From contig NZ_CAJYMD010000054.1 in assembly GCF_913776015.1 (NCBI RefSeq), positions 1-50,581 of the forward strand: a DNA stretch of 50,581 bases, given 5' to 3'. Position 1 is the first letter of the stretch, and each line of letters starts with the position of its first letter. This DNA is from an uncultured Oxalicibacterium sp. Its GTDB lineage: Bacteria > Pseudomonadota > Gammaproteobacteria > Burkholderiales > Burkholderiaceae_D. Under the pieces are notes generated by a model that saw only the letters and a list, made by a program, of their open reading frames with translations, made no database searches and was not told where the DNA came from. The translations under genes were made by a program, and so were the position numbers. This document shows, piece after piece, positions 34,024 through 42,871 of this stretch.

Positions 34024-35022
34024 ATGAATCGCAGAGCATTTCTTCGCAAGACTTCACTGGTTTCACTGGCCGGTCTGACGCAGGGCATTGCCCTGCCAGC
34101 CTTTTCCACCTCTACCCAACCGCAGGAAGTGCGACTCGATTATGCGTATTACTCTCCGACCAGTCTGGTGCTGAAAAAATTCGGCTGGCTCGAAGAAGCA
34201 CTCAAGCCAGCCAACATCAGCGTGAAATGGACCTTATCGCAAGGCAGTAATCGTGCGCTCGAATATCTGTCGGCCAGCAGCATCGATTTTGGTAGTACGG
34301 CCGGGCTTGCCGCCGTTCTGTCACGAGCCAATGGCAATCCGATCAAGAGTATCTATGTGTATTCACGTCCCGAATGGACGGCATTGCTGGTACCGAAAGA
34401 TTCGCCGATCACGTCAGTCGCGCAGTTGAAAGGCAAGAAAATCGCCGCGACCAAGGGCACCGATCCTTATCTCTTCCTGTTGCGTACCCTCAAGCTCAAT
34501 GGCCTGAGCAAGAAAGATGTCGAGATCGTCCACCTGCAACACGCCGATGGTCGCGCCGCGCTGGAAAGTGGCCGCGTCGATGCCTGGGCCGGACTCGATC
34601 CGCACATGGCAGCCAGCGAATTGCAAGCCAACTCGCGCCTGCTGTATCGCAATGTCGCATTCAACACCTATGGCTTCCTGAATGTACGGGAAGACTTTGC
34701 CAGCAAGTATCCGGACACCGTCAAGCAGGTCATCGCCGCGTATGAACGCACGCGTTTGTGGATTCTTGCCAACCCCAAGGAGGCATCGCAGATTCAGGCG
34801 GAAGAAGCAAAGATCTCTCTGGCCGTTGCCAAGGTACAGCTCAACCGCACCGATTTTTCCAATCCGGTGATCGGACGCGAGCATAGCGATGCACTGAAAG
34901 CGGCAGCCCCCATCCTGTTGCAGGAAGACCTCGTCAAGCGCGGCACCGATGTCAACAACGTCATCGATGCCTTGATCGATCCGCGTTTCGTGCAAGGCAT
35001 CGTCGTGCGCAAGCCGGCTTGA
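34024..35022 (+). CDS. SsuA-like substrate-binding protein with Tat-type signal
   Basis: A 332-residue binding protein of the aliphatic sulfonate/nitrate family. The N-terminus NRRAFLRKTSLVSLAGL carries the twin-arginine motif RRxFLRK, so export by the Tat route is likely. The mature protein has YAYYSPTSLVLKKFGWLEE, LKGKKIAATKGTDPYLF and ALESGRVDAWAGLDPH, where SsuA-like proteins contact the sulfonate. It is the first gene of an operon with a permease, an ATPase, a second binding protein and a flavin monooxygenase. Substrate is probably an organosulfur compound; taurine or nitrate cannot be excluded from sequence alone. Confidence 0.9.
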   Translation: MNRRAFLRKTSLVSLAGLTQGIALPAFSTSTQPQEVRLDYAYYSPTSLVLKKFGWLEEALKPANISVKWTLSQGSNRALEYLSASSIDFGSTAGLAAVLSRANGNPIKSIYVYSRPEWTALLVPKDSPITSVAQLKGKKIAATKGTDPYLFLLRTLKLNGLSKKDVEIVHLQHADGRAALESGRVDAWAGLDPHMAASELQANSRLLYRNVAFNTYGFLNVREDFASKYPDTVKQVIAAYERTRLWILANPKEASQIQAEEAKISLAVAKVQLNRTDFSNPVIGREHSDALKAAAPILLQEDLVKRGTDVNNVIDALIDPRFVQGIVVRKPA

Positions 35023-35065
35023 TAAGTGCAACGCGACCTGACACATCGGCCATAAAGGAACTGCC

Positions 35066-35971
35066 ATGTCTCGCCCTTCCTCGCTTTCCCTTCCTTCGTT
35101 CACGCCGCAAGCCAGCGTCGCCGGCGCATCGGCGGCTTCGCTTGCGACGCACAAGCCGCGTAGCGAAGATGCCGCCAATGATCGCGTGATCCGGCAAAAG
35201 CCAGCGCGCCGCCATCTGGGTTGGTTGGGGCTGGTACTGCCGGTTTCGCTGTTCGCCTTCGCCGAATTGGCCGCGCACATCGGCTGGGTCGAAGCGCGTC
35301 TGTTGCCGCCGCCGTCCGAAATTATCCAGACTCTGGCAGCGTTGCTCGATCAGGGGCTGCTTGGCCACATCACTGCCAGCACCACGCGCGTGGTGTCCGG
35401 TTATGTAATTGGTGCGCTCTTGGCCATCGCATTCGGTCTGCTGGTCGGATTGAACCGGCAGGTCGAAGCCTTCTTCGATCCGACCTTCCAGGCGCTGCGG
35501 GCGATTCCGAGTCTGGCGTGGGTACCTTTGCTGCTGCTGTGGTTCGGTATCGATGAAACACCCAAGATCACGCTGATCGCCATCGGTGCCTTCTTTCCCG
35601 TTTATCTCGGTCTGGTTTCCGGTATCCGTAACGTCGATCGCAAATTGATCGAGCTCGGCGAGATGTATGCGCTGTCACCGTTAGCACTGGCACGCCGCAT
35701 CGTATTGCCGGCTGCCTTGCCCAGCCTGTTCACGGGCTTGCGCAATGGTCTGTCGCTGGCGTGGATGTTCCTCGTCGCGGCCGAACTGATCGCCGCCACG
35801 CGCGGTATCGGCTATCTGCTAACCGATGGACGTGAAACCAGCCGTCCCGATGTCGTCCTGGCCGCGATCCTGCTGCTGGCACTGCTCGGCAAACTCACCG
35901 ATAGCCTGCTCAAGTGGCTGGAAGTACGCAAGCTGTCGTGGTCCGACTCACTGGCCACGCGATCGGCATGA
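35066..35971 (+). CDS. SsuC-like ABC transporter permease
   Basis: A 301-residue inner-membrane permease of the SsuC/TauC class. A basic cytoplasmic N-terminus of about 50 residues leads into LGLVLPVSLFAFAELAAHI and about five further segments. The EAA-type loop is IELGEMYALSPLALARRIVLP; the first residue Glu is kept but the following alanines are replaced. AAELIAATRGIGYLLTDGR is also typical of this class. It starts 43 bases after the binding protein gene and 10 bases before the ATPase gene. It pairs with the ATPase at 35982. Confidence 0.92.
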   Translation: MSRPSSLSLPSFTPQASVAGASAASLATHKPRSEDAANDRVIRQKPARRHLGWLGLVLPVSLFAFAELAAHIGWVEARLLPPPSEIIQTLAALLDQGLLGHITASTTRVVSGYVIGALLAIAFGLLVGLNRQVEAFFDPTFQALRAIPSLAWVPLLLLWFGIDETPKITLIAIGAFFPVYLGLVSGIRNVDRKLIELGEMYALSPLALARRIVLPAALPSLFTGLRNGLSLAWMFLVAAELIAATRGIGYLLTDGRETSRPDVVLAAILLLALLGKLTDSLLKWLEVRKLSWSDSLATRSA

Positions 35972-35981
35972 GGAAAGAACC

Positions 35982-36716
35982 ATGAGCGCCCTTCTCGATC
36001 TGCACATCGACGCCAAACATTTCGGCGAACGCGCCGTTTTGCAGAATGTCTCGCTGTCGCTGGATGCAGGCGAAGTCGTCAGTCTGGTCGGCAAGTCGGG
36101 CTGCGGCAAGAGTACCTTGCTGCGTCTGATCGCTGGGCTGGATCGTCAGTTCGACGGACGCATCGCTCTGCACGGCAAACCGCTGGATGGCGTGAATCAG
36201 GAGATCGGCCTGATCTTTCAGGAACCACGGCTGTTGCCATGGCTGACGGTTGCCGAAAATGTCGGCTTCAATCGCGGCACGACCAGCCCGGCAAATCAGG
36301 AAGGACGTATTCGCACGCTGTTACAGGAAGTCGGCCTGATCGATGCGATCGATGCCTTGCCCAAGCACTTGTCAGGCGGCATGGCACAGCGTGCCGCCAT
36401 CGCACGCGGCCTTTACGGACAACCGCGACTGCTATTGCTTGATGAACCGTTTTCGGCGGTCGATGCCTTTACCCGCATGCGCCTGCAGGATCTGCTGCTG
36501 AAACTTGCCGCCGAACATGGCTTTGCCGTGCTGCTGGTCACGCACGATATCGATGAAGCGGCCTATCTGAGCGACCGCGTACTGATCATGGGTCAGGGCG
36601 AAATCATCGACGAACTGCCTGTTGGCATTGCACGGCCACGCAATCGCCACGAAGACGCACTGGCACATGCGCGTGACAGCATCCTCGATGTGCTGGAAGA
36701 CATACACGCCATCTGA
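35982..36716 (+). CDS. SsuB-like ABC transporter ATPase
   Basis: A 244-residue ATPase. Walker A GKSGCGKST is near residue 38, the Q-loop is IFQEPRLLPWLTV, the signature LSGGMAQRAAIAR, Walker B LLLLDEPFSAVD, and the switch VTHDIDEA. QEPRLLPW is characteristic of SsuB. The start at 35982 has AGGAAAG upstream; the open frame continues back into the permease gene, but that part is a frame overlap. It powers the SsuC-like permease just upstream. Confidence 0.93.
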   Translation: MSALLDLHIDAKHFGERAVLQNVSLSLDAGEVVSLVGKSGCGKSTLLRLIAGLDRQFDGRIALHGKPLDGVNQEIGLIFQEPRLLPWLTVAENVGFNRGTTSPANQEGRIRTLLQEVGLIDAIDALPKHLSGGMAQRAAIARGLYGQPRLLLLDEPFSAVDAFTRMRLQDLLLKLAAEHGFAVLLVTHDIDEAAYLSDRVLIMGQGEIIDELPVGIARPRNRHEDALAHARDSILDVLEDIHAI

Positions 36717-36777
36717 TGCTTCAACCATTTTTCTCATTCCATGCCGTTATGGCAAACACACCTTCAGGGAGCAACAA

Positions 36778-37731
36778 GTGAATACCCGCCGTTCCATCCG
36801 CCGCACGCTGCTCGCGCTGCTGGCACTCGCCCCGCTCGCAACCACATCCGTACATGCGCAGAAGACGCCGGATACCGTCCGCATCGGCTATCAGAAGTCC
36901 TCGACACTGATCACCGTGCTCAAGACACGCGGCACACTCGAACAGAAACTCGGCGCGCTCGGCGTCAAGGTCACCTGGCATGAATTCGCCAGCGGCCTGC
37001 CCTTGCTGGAAGCGCTCAATGTCGGTGCCGTCGATGTCTCGGCAGACGTGGCCGATACGGTGCCGGTCTTCGCACAAGCAGCCGGCGCACAACTAACCTA
37101 CATCGCACAGGAAGCACCATCGCCAAGTGCACAAGCCATCGTCGTCAAGGCCGATTCGCCGATCAAGACAATTGCCGATCTGCGCGGCAAGCGCGTCGGT
37201 TTTGCCAAGGCAGCAGGCGCGCACTATCTGCTAATAGCCGCACTGGAAAAGGCCGGTCTTTCGCTCAAGGATGTGCAACAAGCCTATCTGGCACCGGCTG
37301 ACGGTCGCGCGGCCTTCGAGCGCAATGCCATCGATGCGTGGGTGATCTGGGATCCCTTCCTCGCCGCCGTCGAACGACAGTCGAAAGTGCGCGTATTGGC
37401 GGACGGTCGCAATCTGGCGGATTACCAGCGCTACTACCTCGCGTCCACACCGTTCGCCAAGGCCCGCCCCGACATCGTGAAAACCATCGTGACGTCGTTG
37501 CAGGAAACCGGCAAATGGGTCAAGCAGTCACCGCAGGAGGCCGCGGCATTGCTGGCACCTGTCTGGGGACTGGATGCCGCCACGGTGGAACAGGCCAATG
37601 CACGCCGTAGCTACCTCGTGCGCAGCGTGGCACCCAACGGCCTTGGTGAGCAACAAAAGATTGCCGATGCCTTCCTGGGCGAAGGCCTGCTACCGAAACG
37701 CGTCGATGCCACCAATGTACCGGTGTTCTAA
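36778..37731 (+). CDS. Second SsuA-like substrate-binding protein
   Basis: A 317-residue binding protein from GTG 36778, which has AGGGAG six bases upstream. The signal peptide (RRTLLALLALAPLATTSVHA) is a normal Sec type. The mature N-terminus VRIGYQKSSTLITVLKTRGTLEQKL and later WHEFASGLPLLEALNVGAVD, PADGRAAFERNAIDAWVIWDPFLA are classic SsuA. It is closer to SsuA than the first binding protein of the operon. Two binding proteins for one permease and ATPase suggest that the system takes up more than one organosulfur compound. Confidence 0.92.
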   Translation: MNTRRSIRRTLLALLALAPLATTSVHAQKTPDTVRIGYQKSSTLITVLKTRGTLEQKLGALGVKVTWHEFASGLPLLEALNVGAVDVSADVADTVPVFAQAAGAQLTYIAQEAPSPSAQAIVVKADSPIKTIADLRGKRVGFAKAAGAHYLLIAALEKAGLSLKDVQQAYLAPADGRAAFERNAIDAWVIWDPFLAAVERQSKVRVLADGRNLADYQRYYLASTPFAKARPDIVKTIVTSLQETGKWVKQSPQEAAALLAPVWGLDAATVEQANARRSYLVRSVAPNGLGEQQKIADAFLGEGLLPKRVDATNVPVF

Positions 37732-37766
37732 TCGCACACTTTCTTGAAACAACAGGAGTTATCGCC

Positions 37767-39023
37767 ATGGGCCAGTTACTGAAACTCAACGAACGACAGG
37801 CTGCGCCGGTAGTCGAACCCACACATCTGTTCAAGCGTGATTTCGGCCCGTGGACCGAAGCGGTTGAACAGGCTGCGTCCGCACTCGCGCTGACGGCTGT
37901 CGAGCGTGACCACAATGGCGGCACGGCCTGGGCCGAACGGCAAGCCCTGCGGGAAAGCGGCTTGCTGACGCTTGCGGTACCGGCGGCCTTCGGTGGCGAA
38001 GAAGCCCCGTGGCCAACCATCTATCGTATCATCCGGCGCTTTGCCGAAGTCGACAGTTCGCTTGCCCATCTGTTCGGTTTTCAGCATCTGCAAGTTGCCA
38101 GCGTCAACCTGTTCGGCAACCCCGAGCAAAAGCAGCACTATCTCGGCAAGACAGTGAGTGAACGCTGGTTCTGGGGCAATGCAACCAACGGACTCGACCA
38201 TCGCACCACACTGACATGGCGCGAAGCACAGACTGACGATCCCGCACATTTCGAACTCAATGGCATCAAGTCGTTCTGCTCGGGCGCTACCGGCTCGGAC
38301 ATCATCAATGTCACCGCCCCCCGCTCGGCCGACCCTGCCGACCGCGTGTTCCTGTCTATCCCGACCAGTCGTGCCGGCATCACCGTGCATGACGATTGGG
38401 ACAATCTGGGCCAGCGCCAGACTGATAGCGGTTCCGTCAGCTTCGACAAGGTGCGGGTGGAGCCGCATGAAGTGCTGGGCCCGCCGGGCACGGCCGGTAC
38501 ACCGCGCGCCACCTTGCGCACGCTGGTCTCGCAATTGATCCTGATCGAAATCTACATTGGCAACGCGCAAGGTGCCTTGCTGAATGCCTGGCATTACACG
38601 CATGAACAAGGGCGGCCGTGGTTCACATCGGGCGTGCAACGTGCCATCGACGATCCCTTTACGCAACAGCATTACGGGGACTTATGGATTGCCTTGCGCG
38701 GTGCAATTGCACTGGCAGAAGCTGCTGCGCGCGATCTGCAACAGGCATGGGAACGCGGCGACGCGCTGACGGCAGAAGAGCGTGGCGCATTGGCGGTCAC
38801 GATTTACGAAGCCAAGATTGCTGCAGCGCGTGCCGCACTCGACATCACATCGAAGATTTTTGAAGTGATGGGCGCACGCGCCACGGCAGCCAAATACGGC
38901 TTCGACCGCTTCTGGCGCAATGTACGCGTGCATACGCTGCACGACTCGCTCGATTACAAGCTCAAGGATGTCGGCCAGTGGGTATTAAGCGGTGAAGTGC
39001 CAACGCCATCGATCTATTCGTAG
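37767..39023 (+). CDS. DszC/SfnB-like flavin-dependent monooxygenase (acyl-CoA dehydrogenase fold)
   Basis: A 418-residue protein with the acyl-CoA dehydrogenase fold: N-terminal helical domain (RESGLLTLAVPAAFGGEEAPW), central beta domain (NGIKSFCSGATGSDIINVTA) and C-terminal helical domain ending in VRVHTLHDSLDYKLKDVGQWVL. The last motif and the lack of the acyl-CoA dehydrogenase catalytic Glu region point to the DszC/SfnB group, which uses reduced flavin and oxygen to oxidise organosulfur compounds. It is the last gene of the transport operon, 35 bases after the second binding protein. No SsuD-type monooxygenase or SsuE-type flavin reductase is encoded here, so reduced flavin must come from elsewhere. 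Substrate unknown. Confidence 0.85.
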   Translation: MGQLLKLNERQAAPVVEPTHLFKRDFGPWTEAVEQAASALALTAVERDHNGGTAWAERQALRESGLLTLAVPAAFGGEEAPWPTIYRIIRRFAEVDSSLAHLFGFQHLQVASVNLFGNPEQKQHYLGKTVSERWFWGNATNGLDHRTTLTWREAQTDDPAHFELNGIKSFCSGATGSDIINVTAPRSADPADRVFLSIPTSRAGITVHDDWDNLGQRQTDSGSVSFDKVRVEPHEVLGPPGTAGTPRATLRTLVSQLILIEIYIGNAQGALLNAWHYTHEQGRPWFTSGVQRAIDDPFTQQHYGDLWIALRGAIALAEAAARDLQQAWERGDALTAEERGALAVTIYEAKIAAARAALDITSKIFEVMGARATAAKYGFDRFWRNVRVHTLHDSLDYKLKDVGQWVLSGEVPTPSIYS

Positions 39024-39029
39024 ACAGCA

Positions 39030-40157
39030 TCATGTCGGCAAGGCAGGTTTGTGCTTCATGCCCAGCGCAAACTTCGCCACTAGATAAAGGCCGAACAGGC
39101 CGCCCATCAACAGCAGCAGATCGCCCAGATCATTGCGGTGATCCATGTTCTGCCCCAGCAGCGCCAGCGCCAGCAACACCATCACCAGATGAACGCAAAA
39201 CACCGGCAAGGATGCCGCGCCCATGACCTCGAACATGCGCAAGCGTGGCACCGACTGACGCATGCGTTCACCGTAATGCAGGATCAGGATCAGCAGCGCG
39301 AAGAAATTCAGCATGCGCAACGGGCCGAGATGCCATTTGTCCTGCAAGGCATTCAAGGCTTCGTTCTCGCCGAAAGGCACCTGTCCCACGATGTGACGCC
39401 AGATAAAGAAGATTGCTGCGGTCAGCAAGGCCGCAATGACCACCCCGCGCGGAAACGGCTTGCGCTCGCGCAATACGCCACGTGCATCGAGCGAACCGAG
39501 CCATAAACCGAACACCCAGAGAAATTGCCAGGCAAAGGTTTCGAACGAGCCTGTTTCATTGAATGGCACCGGCAAGCCCGTCAGCATGACCAATCCCTGA
39601 TAAAGCCAGGCAGAAAACTCGAACTGCGAAACGAACCACAGCAATGTGCTGATCACGAAGATGCCACGCCAACCATGCTGTATGCCATGCGAAAGAATGA
39701 AAGGACTGACGAGCAGCAACATCACGTACAACGGCAGGATGTCGAGGAGTGGCGGGTTATAGATCAACAATATGCCGGCCCACAAACCCGTCAACGGTTG
39801 GCTCAGATAAAAGCCGAGGTAATTGACGAACTCATCACGGTGGAACACCAAGCCCAGTGTGGCAATCAATGTGAATAGCAGCAGCAGGCAGGCAACATGA
39901 CAGCCATAGACTTCCAGCGCACGCCGCAAAAAGGAACGGCGCATCGAGGCAATGCCATGTTTCTCGGCCTTGCGCGTATTGATCATGCCGGCCATGAAAG
40001 CGGACAGAATCACAAAACCCTCAGCTGCGGAAACGAAACCCAAAGGTTGTCCGAGGCCAATGCTGTATTTGGTGGGAAGATGGGTCGCAAACATGAGGAC
40101 CAGCATCAGGCCGCGCAGAGCATCGAGCTCCCAGCGGCGTCTTGCCATATCGTTCAT
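39030..40157 (-). CDS. OpgC-domain membrane protein (acyltransferase 3-like)
   Basis: A 375-residue inner-membrane protein with about ten hydrophobic segments. The opening RRRWELDALRGLMLVLMFATHLPT and the next GFVSAAEGFVILSAFMAG match the OpgC family, which in enterobacteria adds succinyl groups to periplasmic glucans; the Arg and Asp of DALRG and the His in THLP are kept. The start at 40157 is chosen because the N-terminus then matches the family; longer starts add a low-complexity stretch. Its stop is 6 bases from that of the flavin monooxygenase gene on the other strand. Actual substrate unknown. Confidence 0.85.
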   Translation of the reverse strand: MNDMARRRWELDALRGLMLVLMFATHLPTKYSIGLGQPLGFVSAAEGFVILSAFMAGMINTRKAEKHGIASMRRSFLRRALEVYGCHVACLLLLFTLIATLGLVFHRDEFVNYLGFYLSQPLTGLWAGILLIYNPPLLDILPLYVMLLLVSPFILSHGIQHGWRGIFVISTLLWFVSQFEFSAWLYQGLVMLTGLPVPFNETGSFETFAWQFLWVFGLWLGSLDARGVLRERKPFPRGVVIAALLTAAIFFIWRHIVGQVPFGENEALNALQDKWHLGPLRMLNFFALLILILHYGERMRQSVPRLRMFEVMGAASLPVFCVHLVMVLLALALLGQNMDHRNDLGDLLLLMGGLFGLYLVAKFALGMKHKPALPT

Positions 40158-40345
40158 CGTGGAAATGGAACTGCGGAAAACTGCGCCGAGCAAGCCGACG
40201 GGTGAAACACATGCGCGTTCAGACAAGGCCAGAACAGGCGGCGAGTCTGGTAGACCGCAAGGTTTCCGACGAAGTTCATGCCAATTGATTAACAACCGTA
40301 TTCACGAGGCATATTGCAACATGATGTCTTGCCCTCGTGCAGCAA

Positions 40346-42754
40346 TCATGCCGTCAGCGCAAGTCGATGATCACGCCACAACACCAGCCCGGTCAGCACG
40401 GCCAGCAAGGCGCCGGTTGCACAGATCGCACTCCAGCCGCCAACATGCCAGGCGAGTGAGCCGGCTGCCGAGCCCAGCGCTGCACCGATGAAGTAACTCG
40501 TCATGTAGACCGCATTGATGCGCGAGCGCGCTTCCGGCTGCAAACGATAGACGATTTGCTGATTGCACAGATGCAAACCTTGCAGCGCGAGATCAATCAG
40601 CAGCATGCCGAGCAGGAACCACAAGAGGCTGTGCCCACCCAGCCACAATGCCCCCCAACTTGCCAGCAGCAATGCGGCGCACACCGTGCTGGTCTGCCTA
40701 TCCCATCCACGGTCGGACAAGCGTCCAGCAACATTCGCCATCAACGCGCCGGCAACACCGATCAGTCCGACCAGACCGATCTGCGCATCGCCCAGCCCAT
40801 ATTCCGGCCCCGACAGCAACAAGGCCATTGTTGAAAACAGCGCACTCACCGACGCAAACGCCAGGCCGCCAATCAGCGAGCGGCTGCGCAAACGCGGCAA
40901 GGACCGAATCAATTGCAGCATGGACAGTAATATCTGCACGTAACTCGTGGCAACCGGATTGCGTGAACGCGGCAATACGCGCCACAACAATAAGGCGACC
41001 AGCAGCATTGCCACGCCCGCCGCGCGATACACGGTATGCCAGCCACCCAGCCCGGACAACAAGCCGGCCACACTACGCGCTGCCAGAATACCGATCAGCA
41101 AACCACTCATGACGATACCCACGGCACGCCCGCTGCGTGCAGGGTCGGACAAGGTAGCGGCCATCGGTACCAGAATCTGAGCCGCGACCGAAAACAGGCC
41201 CGCCATGACGATGCCGGCGAATAGCAAACCGATCTCATGCGTGAAGCCGCTGATGAACTGGCCGGCCGCCGTCAATAACATCAGAAACACCACCAGACTG
41301 CGGCGCTCCAGTTTGTCACCCAAGGGCACCAGCAACAGCAAGCCACAAGCATAGGCGACTTGTGCCACCGTCACCGTCAAGGCAGCCGTGGCGTCGCTGA
41401 TCTGGAAACTCGCGGCGATCGAATGCAGCAGCGGCTGGTTGAAATAGTTACCGCCCGCGCACAAGCCGCACGCAACCGACATCAGCAGCAGTGCCGCCGT
41501 ACCCAGATGTTCGTGACGCAACGGCGATGCAGTGGAAGATGTCATGCTGTGCCCTTTTTTGACTGCGCCATGCAGATGACAGCGGTCTGGCGCAAAACGC
41601 TGTGCCATGACAAACATGATGACGGCACCCACGGCCATCAGCATCCATGCGTAACGCAAGTCATCGGCGTATTGCCGTACCAGCCCGGCAACGAAAGGAA
41701 ACAAGGCAGCGAGGATGTAACCGCCACCCTGCGCGAAGGCAACGATCTCACCTGCTCGTTGCGGTGTATCGGCGTGATCCATTGCCACGATCAGCGAAAG
41801 CGGGAATAGCGCACCGATCCCCAAACCAAGCAATACCGCCATCGGCCATGCCGCAGCAATCGGCATCGCAATTAGCAAACCCAGTGCAAGCAGCAAGGAA
41901 GTGATGGCGGCATGCAACGCAATGCGGCGATCACGCAGCCGATCGATCCAGGTCGAAACGGCAAGCCCGACTGCGACTTCCGCAAATGTCACCACGCCCA
42001 GTAGCGAACCGGCTTCGGAAGGCGTCCAGCCCAGAGCGGTGTAATAAGGCGGCAACCATGCGAGCACCAGCGCATAGGCGCCTGTTCCCAGACCGAAAAA
42101 CAGCATCAGCAACCAGGCACGCGGCACTCGCAGCAAGGAAGGCGATACCTGTGCCGATGACGGTGTTGCAGTCGGTTCGGCCACGCGTAGCAGCCACCAG
42201 AGCAACACGGCAAACAGCGCAGGCAAGGCCCAGATACCGAAAGCGAATGCCCAGTCGCTTTCGAGCGCAATACGCGGTGCACTGACACCAGCAATCAGCG
42301 CGCCACCCATAATGGCCGTGGTATAGAAACCCATCGCGTTGCCGGCACGCTGCGCGTAATGCTGGCGGATCAACACAGGCAACAAGGCCTGCACCACGGC
42401 GATTCCCAGACCGGCCGCGACTGCCGTCAGCACCATCGTGCTGGCAGCGGGATGAGCAAGACGCACCGCACAGGCCGCCGCAATCGCCAGCAAGCCATAC
42501 AGGATGCCGCGACTCACGCCCAGCCATTGCCGCAAGCGCCCTGCCATCAAGCCGCACAAGCCCATCAGTACTACAGGAATCGTCGTCAGCAGGCTCGCTC
42601 CCGTATTGCCAAGACCGTTGGCAATACGCATTTCGTCCAGCAAGGGACCAATGGTGGCCAGAGCAGGACGCAGGTTCAGCCCGATCACGATAATCGCGAC
42701 CGAAAACCAGAACAGCGAAGTACCCGAAGAACGCTCGTGGGATGCGGATGCCAT
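40346..42754 (-). CDS. In-frame fusion of two MFS transporters (CynX-like plus DHA1-like)
   Basis: A continuous 802-codon frame encodes two complete major facilitator proteins. The first (about residues 1-385) is CynX/NimT-like, with IVIGLNLRPALATIGPLLDEM; the second (from about residue 404) is a DHA1-type exporter, with GNYFNQPLLHSIA and LLLVPLGDKLERR. Each half has about 12 membrane segments. The join is a polar linker (APDRCHLHGAVKKGHS) followed by Met at 41545, which has AAAGGG six bases upstream, so the second half could also be made as a separate 399-residue protein. No stop codon separates the two. It faces a marR gene across two operators. A true 24-segment protein, two translation products or a sequencing error at a lost stop are all possible. 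Confidence 0.85.
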   Translation of the reverse strand: MASASHERSSGTSLFWFSVAIIVIGLNLRPALATIGPLLDEMRIANGLGNTGASLLTTIPVVLMGLCGLMAGRLRQWLGVSRGILYGLLAIAAACAVRLAHPAASTMVLTAVAAGLGIAVVQALLPVLIRQHYAQRAGNAMGFYTTAIMGGALIAGVSAPRIALESDWAFAFGIWALPALFAVLLWWLLRVAEPTATPSSAQVSPSLLRVPRAWLLMLFFGLGTGAYALVLAWLPPYYTALGWTPSEAGSLLGVVTFAEVAVGLAVSTWIDRLRDRRIALHAAITSLLLALGLLIAMPIAAAWPMAVLLGLGIGALFPLSLIVAMDHADTPQRAGEIVAFAQGGGYILAALFPFVAGLVRQYADDLRYAWMLMAVGAVIMFVMAQRFAPDRCHLHGAVKKGHSMTSSTASPLRHEHLGTAALLLMSVACGLCAGGNYFNQPLLHSIAASFQISDATAALTVTVAQVAYACGLLLLVPLGDKLERRSLVVFLMLLTAAGQFISGFTHEIGLLFAGIVMAGLFSVAAQILVPMAATLSDPARSGRAVGIVMSGLLIGILAARSVAGLLSGLGGWHTVYRAAGVAMLLVALLLWRVLPRSRNPVATSYVQILLSMLQLIRSLPRLRSRSLIGGLAFASVSALFSTMALLLSGPEYGLGDAQIGLVGLIGVAGALMANVAGRLSDRGWDRQTSTVCAALLLASWGALWLGGHSLLWFLLGMLLIDLALQGLHLCNQQIVYRLQPEARSRINAVYMTSYFIGAALGSAAGSLAWHVGGWSAICATGALLAVLTGLVLWRDHRLALTA

Positions 42755-42793
42755 GTCAAACGACCTTGATGAACACAATACAAGCAGATAAAG

Positions 42794-42811
42794 TATCTCT
42801 ACGTCGAGATA
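42794..42811. promoter_or_regulatory. MarR operator 1
   Basis: TATCTCTACGTCGAGATA is an 18-base palindrome with one mismatched pair. It lies 40 bases upstream of the MFS fusion start and is almost identical to operator 2. Confidence 0.8.
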
Positions 42812-42837
42812 TCAAGATGTGATACTACCGCAAAATT

Positions 42838-42855
42838 TATCTCTACGTAGAGATA
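42838..42855. promoter_or_regulatory. MarR operator 2
   Basis: TATCTCTACGTAGAGATA is a perfect 18-base palindrome, 16 bases before the marR start and overlapping its likely core promoter. Centres of the two operators are 44 bases apart, about four helical turns, so two MarR dimers could bind one face of the DNA. Confidence 0.85.
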
Positions 42856-42871
42856 TATAAGGAAACCCGGA

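Noticed and set aside
40304-40339. Inverted repeat CACGAGG ... CCTCGTG between the MFS fusion and the OpgC-like gene
   Set aside because: The 22-base loop and lack of a T-run make it a poor terminator, and the arms are short enough to occur by chance.
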